The position numbers were made by a program, and so were the translations under genes. The notes under the pieces are model-generated. The model did not search any database. It was given only the letters and a program-made list of their open reading frames with translations, and had not been told where the DNA came from. A DNA stretch of 7,908 nt from NCBI GenBank assembly GCA_026707185.1, contig JAPOXI010000095.1:1-7908 (forward strand). The letters run 5' to 3'. The DNA is from Chloroflexota bacterium. GTDB taxonomy: Bacteria > Chloroflexota > UBA11872. Positions 1-5,769 of the stretch are shown here, piece by piece; position 1 is the first letter of the stretch; each line of letters opens with the position of its first letter.

Positions 1-545
1 CCTTCGCTGCCTTCGGCGTGGTGGCCGTCGGCAGCGTGATGTTCCTCATTCGCGGAACGTCCCGCTGGGACCGCCTCGCGCACGCCTCAGCCGAGATTGG
101 CGTGTTGTTTACCACGCTGTGCCTGGTTACCGGCTCGGTCTGGGGCCGCAGCGTCTGGGGCGTCTGGTGGCAGTGGGATCCGCGCCTGACCACCACCCTG
201 ATCATGTGGTTCATCTACGTCAGCTACCTCGCGCTGCGTTCCTATATCGATGACCCGGACGCCCGCCGGCGAATGTCGTCCGTGCTCGGCATCGTTGGCG
301 TGGTCAGCGTGCCGATCGTTTGGTTTTCCGTGGAGTGGTGGCGCAGCCTGCACCCCACGCCCTCGGTCACCAATCCCGGCGGCGGCATGCCGCCCGAGAT
401 GCTGACCACGCTCCTGGTGTCCGTGGCCGCCTTTACGGTCTTCTACGTCGTGCTGCTGCGACAGCGCATGCAGCTTGAACTCGCCGTTGCCGAATTGGGA
501 AGCCTGCGCGAGCGACTGCACGAACGAACTGAGGAATCCGCATGA
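1..545 (+). CDS. ccmC: Heme exporter protein CcmC, 3' part (partial at window start)
   Basis: CcmC is the integral membrane protein of the heme-handling (HHD) family that, with the CcmAB ABC transporter and CcmD, loads heme onto the chaperone CcmE during System I cytochrome c maturation. The reading frame is open from base 3 and has no start in the window, so the N-terminus lies upstream. A GTG at 18 is internal. The diagnostic tryptophan-rich motif WGRSVWGVWWQWDPRLT is encoded at 141-191. SVEWWRSLH follows, and its histidine (351-353) corresponds to the second axial heme ligand, His184 of E. coli CcmC. The first ligand lies before the window. About five hydrophobic segments are visible. The C-terminus, after the last TM, is an amphipathic Leu/Glu/Arg tail containing LGSLRERLHER. 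The stop overlaps the next start as ATGA (542-545), implying coupling. Identification is by close motif match to E. coli CcmC. Confidence 0.93.
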   Translation, partial: FAAFGVVAVGSVMFLIRGTSRWDRLAHASAEIGVLFTTLCLVTGSVWGRSVWGVWWQWDPRLTTTLIMWFIYVSYLALRSYIDDPDARRRMSSVLGIVGVVSVPIVWFSVEWWRSLHPTPSVTNPGGGMPPEMLTTLLVSVAAFTVFYVVLLRQRMQLELAVAELGSLRERLHERTEESA

Positions 546-709
546 GCGACCTGCTGTACCTCTTCATCGGCTTCAGTGCCGTGTGGCTGGGGATTTTTGG
601 CTACCTGGTATATGTAACCGGACGTGTGCGCAGCGTGCGCGACGAGTTACATGACCTGCGCGGACAGCTCGACTCGCCGCAGGCAGGGCGCGAAGCGTCG
701 AGCCACTGA
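542..709 (+). CDS. ccmD: CcmD-like small membrane protein (55 aa)
   Basis: This short gene encodes 55 residues beginning MSDLLYLFIGFSAVWLGIF. One hydrophobic helix spans about residues 4-26 (with a Trp and several aromatics). A charged cytoplasmic tail follows, including RVRSVRDELHDLRGQLDS. That is the architecture of CcmD: one TM with an N-out, C-in topology and a short basic coiled tail. CcmD stabilises CcmC and the CcmABC complex and is needed for release of holo-CcmE. CcmD proteins are poorly conserved in sequence, so the call rests on size, topology and position directly after ccmC. The start overlaps the ccmC stop by 4 bases (ATGA). A 50-base non-coding gap separates it from ccmF. It is too short to be CcmE and has no HxxxY or CxxxY heme-attachment motif. 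Confidence 0.75.
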   Translation: MSDLLYLFIGFSAVWLGIFGYLVYVTGRVRSVRDELHDLRGQLDSPQAGREASSH

Positions 710-759
710 CGCGCACAGCGCGAACTCTCTTCCGTCCTCGCCGATAGTGCGCCCCGCGA

Positions 760-2760
760 ATGCCTGATCTCGTCGATGCCGGCCGGCTGGGACTCGGTGT
801 TGCCTTTGGCGTGGCCGTGCTGCAAGTGCTGCTCGGACTCGCCGGCGCCGTACGTCGCACCCCCGAACTAAGTCGCAGCGCCGCCAATGCCGCGTCGGTG
901 CAGGCGGCGCTATTGACGGTTGTGGCTGCCGGCCTCGCGGCCGGCTTCCTGGCGCGCGATTTCTCGATTCAATTCGTGGCCGACCACTCCAGTTCGGCCA
1001 TGCCCACCGGCCTCACCATCGCCGCCCTCTGGGGCGGCCAGGAAGGCTCCCTGCTGTTCTGGACCTGGTCCATGAGCCTGTTCGCGGCGGTCGCAACCCG
1101 CCGCATGTTGAACGCGGACAGTGTCATCGGTCCGCACGGGACCGTCGTGGTCAGCGGGCTGCAGCTGTTCTTCCTGGGGGTGCTGGTCTTCACGTCGTCG
1201 CCGTTTTCGCGCCTGGTGGCCGCGCCGGCCGAGGGCCGCGGACTCAATCCCTTGCTGTGGGACAGCGGCATGCAAATCCATCCCCCGTTGCTGCTGTCCG
1301 GCTACATGAGCTTCGGACTCCCCTTCGCGTTCGCGGTCGGTCTGCTGACCGCCGGGCGTGTCACGCAACCGTGGCTGCGGGAAATGCGGAACTGGATGCT
1401 GCTGGCCTGGGCCATCCAGAGCGCCGGGCTGCTGCTGGGAGCCTGGTGGGCCTACCGTGTGCTGGGCTGGGGCGGCTACTGGGGCTGGGATCCCGTTGAG
1501 AACGTCGCACTGCTGCCCTGGCTGGTCGCCACCGCCTACCTGCACTCCGCCCTGGCGCAGGAACGTCGCGGCCAACTGCGAGCCTGGGCCATCGGGCTGG
1601 TGCTGGTGACCTACGCGTTGGCCATCTTCGGCACGTTCGTGGTTCGCAGCGGCATCCTTTCGTCGGTGCACAACTTCGCGTTGTCTGATGTTGGCCCGAT
1701 CTTCTTCGTATTCGTGGGCGCGCTCCTGATCCTCTCGGCCGTGCTCTTCATCTACCGCCTGCCGCTCATTCGCTCGGACGAACCGATTACCGACATCGCG
1801 TCAAAGGAAGCCGGTTTTCTGATCAACAACCTGCTGATGCTGGCAATTGCCGCGGCCACCTTCTGGGGCACGGTCTTCCCGCTGGTCACCGAGATCGTCC
1901 AGGGCGCTCGCATCGCCGTGGGACCGCCCTTCTACACCCAGGTCAACGTGCCCTTGCTGGTCGCAACGCTCGGTCTGCTGGCCATCTGGCCGCTGCTGGC
2001 CTGGCGCCGCACGTCCTTGCGAGCCGCCTGGCGAGCCACGCGCTGGCCAATCGCAACCCTGGTCCTGATCTCAGTGCTGCTGGCGGTCCTTGGCATGCGT
2101 GACGGACTGCCGATCATCGCCATCGGACTCACGGCGGCCGTCGCGGTGGGCGTCGCGCTCGAGTACGGCCGCAGCATGCGGGCCGGCCTCACCCGCCGGC
2201 GCGAGGCGGCGACCGGCCCGTATCCGCTCATGGTGGGCAACCGGCGGCGCCTGGGCAGCTATCTCGTCCACCTGGGCATCGCCATCCTGGCGCTCGGAAT
2301 CATCGCCTCTGCCGCTTTCAGCCAGGAGACCGCCGCAACCGTGGAGCGTGGCGAGGCCCTGAGCTTGGGCTCGTACGACGTCGTTTTCCAAGGCCTCCGA
2401 AGCAGCGTCCAGCCGGGCCTGAACACAGTCGTTGCGGCGGTGGACGTCCGGCGCAACGGCGCCTTCATCGATAGCTTGTCGCCTGCCCGCCGCATTCACG
2501 CGGGCTGGGAGAATCAGCCCACGGCCGACGTGGCGGTTAGCACGACGCTGCCGCACCTGGACGACGTGTACGTGCTGCTGAGCTCCTGGGACCAGAGCGG
2601 CGCCTCGGCCACGATTCGCTTGCTGGTCAACCCGTTGGTCGTCCTGCTCTGGATAGGTGGAATCGTCTACTTCGTCGGCATCCTCGTGATCGCCTGGCCA
2701 ACGGAGCGGCGGGAAACAACGGCGATTTCGGATGCCGCCACGCAGCCGGCCGCGTCGTGA
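760..2760 (+). CDS. ccmF: Cytochrome c heme lyase CcmF
   Basis: CcmF (666 aa; E. coli 647) is the membrane subunit of the holocytochrome c synthase. It takes heme from holo-CcmE and, with CcmH/CcmI, attaches it to the CxxCH of the apocytochrome outside the cytoplasmic membrane. Visible landmarks, in order, are WGGQEGSLLFW (91-101); MQIHPPLLLSGY with His174; the heme-handling motif WGGYWGWDPVEN (237-248); TAYLHSAL with His262; SGILSSVHNFA with His304; and GSYLVHLGIAILALGI with His504. These four histidines match E. coli H173, H261, H303 and H491, the ligands for the periplasmic heme and the TM heme b. A C-terminal exported beta region (about 521-625, with SPARRIH for the usual PErR) precedes the last TM, NPLVVLLWIGGIVYFVG. 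The start is fixed: ATG 760 is the first start after an in-frame TAG at 745. No strong Shine-Dalgarno sequence is seen. The stop overlaps ccmH as GTGA (2757-2760). Confidence 0.96.
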   Translation: MPDLVDAGRLGLGVAFGVAVLQVLLGLAGAVRRTPELSRSAANAASVQAALLTVVAAGLAAGFLARDFSIQFVADHSSSAMPTGLTIAALWGGQEGSLLFWTWSMSLFAAVATRRMLNADSVIGPHGTVVVSGLQLFFLGVLVFTSSPFSRLVAAPAEGRGLNPLLWDSGMQIHPPLLLSGYMSFGLPFAFAVGLLTAGRVTQPWLREMRNWMLLAWAIQSAGLLLGAWWAYRVLGWGGYWGWDPVENVALLPWLVATAYLHSALAQERRGQLRAWAIGLVLVTYALAIFGTFVVRSGILSSVHNFALSDVGPIFFVFVGALLILSAVLFIYRLPLIRSDEPITDIASKEAGFLINNLLMLAIAAATFWGTVFPLVTEIVQGARIAVGPPFYTQVNVPLLVATLGLLAIWPLLAWRRTSLRAAWRATRWPIATLVLISVLLAVLGMRDGLPIIAIGLTAAVAVGVALEYGRSMRAGLTRRREAATGPYPLMVGNRRRLGSYLVHLGIAILALGIIASAAFSQETAATVERGEALSLGSYDVVFQGLRSSVQPGLNTVVAAVDVRRNGAFIDSLSPARRIHAGWENQPTADVAVSTTLPHLDDVYVLLSSWDQSGASATIRLLVNPLVVLLWIGGIVYFVGILVIAWPTERRETTAISDAATQPAAS

Positions 2761-3242
2761 GTCGGCTGCGCGCGAGCCTGCTCTTGGCCCTGCTGGCGGC
2801 CGCGGTCCTGGCGCTGCCAGCCCATGCGGATGAAGAACCGGACCTGGCCACGCGCAAACGCATGTGGTCGATCGCCGAGCGGCTGGACTGCCCGGTCTGC
2901 CAGGGACAGTCGGTGCGCGAATCCAACGCCCAACTCGCCGCCCAGATGCGTGAAATCATCCTGATCAAGCTCCAGTCCGGCGAGTCCGAAACGCAGATCA
3001 TGGACTTCTTTGCCGATCGTTACGGCCTTGCCGCCTTGCGCGAGCCGCCTCGCGAGGGTCTGGCCCTCGGCGTTTGGATCGGTCCGGTCGTCATCCTCAG
3101 CCTGGGCATCCTGCTGCTCGGCTGGGTTCTCGCTCGCGGGCGCCAAACCCCGCTCGCGGCCACCGCCGACGACCTTGCGGCCTACGAGCGGCAGGTGGAC
3201 GACCTGCGCCAGGCCGGGCGCGACTCGCCACCACCAGCGTGA
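2757..3242 (+). CDS. ccmH: Cytochrome c maturation thiol oxidoreductase CcmH (CycL/NrfF type)
   Basis: CcmH reduces or holds the heme-binding thiols of apocytochrome c for ligation by CcmF. The 161-residue protein has a signal peptide (about 1-24, ending PAHADEE). The three-helix domain contains the hallmark LDCPVCQGQSVRESNAQLA, whose redox cysteines are C45 and C48, followed by the family motif FFADRYGLAALREPP (84-98). One TM follows (about 105-126) and then a charged tail with YERQVDDLRQAG. It is the short, unfused form; in E. coli the same polypeptide continues into a CcmI part, here encoded by the next gene. The start is GTG 2757, inside a GTGA overlap with ccmF. The stop is inside a second GTGA overlap (3239-3242) with the following gene. 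The orientation puts the CxxC domain outside and the tail in the cytoplasm. Confidence 0.95.
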   Translation: MSRLRASLLLALLAAAVLALPAHADEEPDLATRKRMWSIAERLDCPVCQGQSVRESNAQLAAQMREIILIKLQSGESETQIMDFFADRYGLAALREPPREGLALGVWIGPVVILSLGILLLGWVLARGRQTPLAATADDLAAYERQVDDLRQAGRDSPPPA

Positions 3243-4477
3243 CGGCGCCCTTGCTGAGCCTGGCGGTCCTCCTGATCGCCCTTGCCGGACTGGCCTGGAT
3301 CATCGCTCCCCTGCTGCGTCGATCGGTCGAACGCGGCGACTTGATCGGACCCGATGACGACCTGGCCGTGGAGCGCGGGCTGCGAATGCTGGACGACTTG
3401 CAGGCCGAACGCGATCGGGGAGCCATCAGCACCGCGGACTTCGAGCGCGTCAGCGGCGACGTTCGGCGAGATACCGCGCGGCGACTGCACGACCGCGACC
3501 AGCGACGCCGGCGCCTGGATGCCGCGGTGGAGGCGCTGGTTGGAGGCGAGGCGCCCACCGCCGTCCCGGTGGCGGCTCGGACACCCTCGCGTGCTCGGAC
3601 GCTGGCGTGGGTTGCGCCAAGCGTCGCGCTGGTGACACTGCTGGGTGCGCTGGTCGTCGTGATCACCGTCGGAGCGCGATCCGCGGCCGCCGAACAAGTG
3701 CCCGTGGGCAACGTTGGCGTCGCGGCAGTTTCGGGAGCGGCCGTAGCGGCCGGCAATGCCGATCTGCTGCTCGTCAGCCACGCCACTGGTGCGCAGCTCA
3801 GCCGTGACGGCGGGCAGACCTGGACGCCCGCCGAGGGCCCGGGAGAAGCCGTGGGCGCCGCGGCGGGATCCGGCAAACTCTTCGTGCTCGCCGGCGACGG
3901 CGTGTGGTCCAGCCGGGATCAGGGCGCCACTTGGGACCGCGAGTCCGGCTTCCCGGCATTCCGACGCCTCGCCATTGGATCGCGAACCCAGAGCCTGGCT
4001 GGCGTCGAGGACTCCGGGTCGATATTCGTGAGCAATGACATGGGCCGCAGTTGGGAGTCAGGCCCCGCCGACGCCCCGAGCAGCCTCACGGGACTGGCCG
4101 TCGTCGACTTCGGCGCTCCGTTCCTGCTGGCAGCCACCGGCGCCGAAGGCGTGCTCGCCTCCGAGAGCAGCGGCGGCTGGCGCGGCGCCAACGGGTTCGT
4201 CAACGGCGTCCTGCCCACCATCACCATTCGCGCCGTGGTCTACGAGCCCGAAACCGGCGACTCCTACAGTTCGGCATCCGGCGAACAATTCGAGGGCGCC
4301 GCCTTCGTGGCCACCGATGCCGGCGTGTTCAAATCCGTCGACGGCATGCAGTCGTGGGTGCAGCTTCCCCTGCGAGCGGACGTACGCGCGCTGGCGATCA
4401 GCGGCCGCACGTTGTATGCCATCGCGACTGACGGATCGGTCTTCCGCAGCCGTGACGCGGGAACGACCTGGCGATGA
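3239..4477 (+). CDS. CcmI-like membrane protein fused to an Asp-box (BNR/YCF48-like) beta-propeller
   Basis: This 412-residue protein has two parts. The N-terminal part resembles the membrane module of CcmI: TM1 (about 3-27), a strongly charged coiled-coil loop (about 28-120, with LAVERGLRMLDDLQAERDRG and GAISTADFERV), then TM2 (about 123-147). By analogy with CcmI, the loop is cytoplasmic and everything after TM2 is exported. That exported part carries Asp-box repeats SxDxGxTW at 188-195, 225-232, 265-272, 366-373 and 404-411, plus a degenerate one at 308-314. Spacing is about 37-43 residues, except 58 before the fifth canonical box's predecessor gap (308 to 366). This pattern is typical of a propeller; no TPR is seen, although CcmI normally has one here to bind apocytochromes. 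The protein ends one residue after the last Asp-box Trp. GTG 3239 is chosen because it gives GTGA coupling to ccmH and a natural N-terminal TM; the frame is open upstream but would overlap ccmH heavily. The role is inferred. Confidence 0.82.
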   Translation: MTAPLLSLAVLLIALAGLAWIIAPLLRRSVERGDLIGPDDDLAVERGLRMLDDLQAERDRGAISTADFERVSGDVRRDTARRLHDRDQRRRRLDAAVEALVGGEAPTAVPVAARTPSRARTLAWVAPSVALVTLLGALVVVITVGARSAAAEQVPVGNVGVAAVSGAAVAAGNADLLLVSHATGAQLSRDGGQTWTPAEGPGEAVGAAAGSGKLFVLAGDGVWSSRDQGATWDRESGFPAFRRLAIGSRTQSLAGVEDSGSIFVSNDMGRSWESGPADAPSSLTGLAVVDFGAPFLLAATGAEGVLASESSGGWRGANGFVNGVLPTITIRAVVYEPETGDSYSSASGEQFEGAAFVATDAGVFKSVDGMQSWVQLPLRADVRALAISGRTLYAIATDGSVFRSRDAGTTWR

Positions 4478-5670
4478 AACGAGCGCTCGGACTAGTCGCC
4501 GCGCTATTCGCCCTTGCCATCGTCGGCGTAGCCGGCGCGCAGGCCCAGGGAAGTGGCGAGATTGTCGGGCGTCTCCGGCCGGCTACGCCAGGCACGGCAC
4601 TACCGTCGGGCCTGGTCGTCCAGCTTGACGGTTTTCGACAGACCGATCGCTTGCCGACGAGCGAGGCCGCGGTTGGCGCTGATGGCCTCTTCGTATTCCC
4701 AGACGTGGCTGCGGGCGGTGAATTCGCTTATCTCGTCTCGTTTGAGGTCGAGGGCGTGCGCTACAGCAGCGATGTCCTGCAAGTCGCGGCTGGCGAGGGC
4801 ACGGCGGTCGAAATCGACGTGTTCGCCGTCACGGAGACTGATCCCGGCATTAGCTTCCGGAGTCTGACCCGCCTGCTCAGACGCCAGACGGCCGACACGC
4901 TCTCAGTTGTCGAAGTCGCCGACGTGCACGTACCCGGCAATCGCGCCTACCTGCCGGTGCAGCAAGCGGGCTCGCCGCCGCCCCTGCGTTTCGGCGTACC
5001 CGATGGCGCGTTCAACTTGCAGCCGGTCGCGGGCTTCGGTCCCGGTGACGCCGTCATCGGCGGACCGGGCTTCGCGGTCTTTGCCGGACTCCAACCAGGC
5101 GTGACGACCATGGTTTACGGCTACCAATTGGCGCTCGACGGCGGGACCGTCGCCTTCGATTGGGCGCCGGCGCTGCACACCGATGTCGCGATTCTGCTGG
5201 TCGAGGCCGGCCCTCTGACCACGACCGTCACCGGGCTGGAGGCTCGCGGCGATGACGCTTTCGGAGGCACCAGCGTGCGACGCTGGCAGAAAAACGGGGT
5301 AGCGGCGCGTGAGTCGTTTGGCGTGCGTATTGCCGACACGTCGCTGCCCGGCATCGTTCGTGCGCTACGCGCCACGACCGCCGAACGCTGGGCGATCTTC
5401 GCCGCGGTTCCGGCACTCGTCGCGGGGCTGCTGCTCGTGATTTGGCGACGCGGCTGGCGCCGCCGTCCGGCAACGGACCCCGCGGCCCGGGCCGCCGAAT
5501 TGCTCGCCGAACTGCGGGAGCTGGACGCATCCAATGATTCCGACGCGACGGAGCGCCGTGCCGCCACCAAGCAAGCGCTCCTGGCCCTCCTGGAGCGGCG
5601 TCCTGACGTCCTGGGCGATCTCAGGCGCTCCGGCCGGTCACATCGAGAGACTTCGCCTGACGGGGCATGA
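4474..5670 (+). CDS. Membrane-anchored protein with carboxypeptidase-regulatory-like beta domain, ccm-linked
   Basis: No precise family is named for this 398-residue protein. It has a signal peptide (about 1-24, ending GAQAQG). A beta-rich domain follows (about 26-120), opening GEIVGRLRPATPGTALPSGL, with DGLFVFPDVAAGGEFAYLV and VRYSSDVLQV; this resembles carboxypeptidase-regulatory-like/transthyretin-type sandwiches. A second beta-rich region (about 121-260) contains PGNRAYLPVQ, LRFGVPDGAFNLQPVAGF and PGVTTMVYGYQL. One TM lies at about 306-325, followed by a basic stop-transfer stretch (WRRGWRRR) and a charged helical tail, RAAELLAELRELDASNDSD. The topology is ectodomain out, tail in. There are no cysteines in the parts I examined, which argues against a thiol redox role. 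The start ATG 4474 lies in an ATGA overlap with the propeller gene, so it is coupled to the ccm operon. A structural or chaperone role in cytochrome c assembly is inferred from position only. Confidence 0.72.
   Translation: MKRALGLVAALFALAIVGVAGAQAQGSGEIVGRLRPATPGTALPSGLVVQLDGFRQTDRLPTSEAAVGADGLFVFPDVAAGGEFAYLVSFEVEGVRYSSDVLQVAAGEGTAVEIDVFAVTETDPGISFRSLTRLLRRQTADTLSVVEVADVHVPGNRAYLPVQQAGSPPPLRFGVPDGAFNLQPVAGFGPGDAVIGGPGFAVFAGLQPGVTTMVYGYQLALDGGTVAFDWAPALHTDVAILLVEAGPLTTTVTGLEARGDDAFGGTSVRRWQKNGVAARESFGVRIADTSLPGIVRALRATTAERWAIFAAVPALVAGLLLVIWRRGWRRRPATDPAARAAELLAELRELDASNDSDATERRAATKQALLALLERRPDVLGDLRRSGRSHRETSPDGA
5621..5660. repeat. 7-bp inverted repeat near the 3' end of the ccm operon
   Basis: TCAGGCG (5621-5627) and its exact reverse complement CGCCTGA (5654-5660) flank a 26-base loop that contains the palindrome CCGGCCGG (5630-5637). 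It lies inside the last codons of the preceding gene. No T-run follows, so it is not a classical intrinsic terminator. It may be chance in G+C-rich coding DNA, or an RNA structure at the end of the operon. Confidence 0.25.
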
Positions 5671-5733
5671 GCCGCGCGCGTCGGGACGCTTCCGTGTTTC
5701 GACCGTCGCAATCGGACGGACCGCATGGGCCAA

Positions 5734-5762
5734 TTGCAGCCCCTGCCCGGCGTGCCTAAGAT
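5734..5762 (+). promoter_or_regulatory. Candidate promoter for frdAB, placed for a leaderless transcript
   Basis: TTGCAG (5734-5739) is separated by 17 bases from TAAGAT (5757-5762), a plausible sigma-70-type -35/-10 pair: three of six and four of six matches to TTGACA and TATAAT. The -10 box fits TAnnnT and ends 7 bases before the GTG at 5770. A transcript would therefore start at or next to the frdA start codon, and no Shine-Dalgarno sequence is seen there. This is the geometry of leaderless promoters, which are common in several G+C-rich phyla. The region sits in the longest gap of the window. Confidence 0.4.
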
Positions 5763-5769
5763 CACTTTC

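Noticed and set aside
710..759. Promoter before ccmF (GATAGT at 743-748)
   Set aside because: No convincing -35 lies at the right spacing, and the -10-like match is weak. ccmF is probably transcribed with ccmCD.
910..1671. Minus-strand open frame opposite ccmF
   Set aside because: It is a Gln/Gly/His/Arg-rich shadow of the hydrophobic CcmF coding sequence, with no family resemblance.
3074..3241. In-frame upstream extension of the CcmI-like gene from ATG 3074, giving 467 residues
   Set aside because: It would overlap ccmH by 169 bases and adds an Arg/Pro-rich, low-complexity N-terminus before a natural TM start. GTG 3239 gives the GTGA coupling seen elsewhere in the operon.
3097..3876. Minus-strand open frame opposite the ccmH/CcmI-like junction
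   Set aside because: It is a low-complexity Arg/Ser/Ala/Pro translation and spans two well-supported + strand genes.
4035..4628. Plus-strand alternative frame of 197 codons across the propeller and following gene
   Set aside because: Its Arg/Pro/Ser-rich composition is typical of a shadow frame, and it crosses an ATGA junction between two real genes.
5671..5724. Intrinsic terminator between the ccm operon and frdA (CCGTC 5703-5707 / GACGG 5715-5719)
   Set aside because: The stem is only 5 bp with a 7-base loop and has no T-run. Read-through from ccm into frdA cannot be excluded.
5725..5769. ATG 5725 as the frdA start
   Set aside because: It adds 15 residues not typical of FrdA/SdhA, has no clear ribosome binding site, and lies upstream of the candidate -10 box. 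It remains possible and does not change the product.
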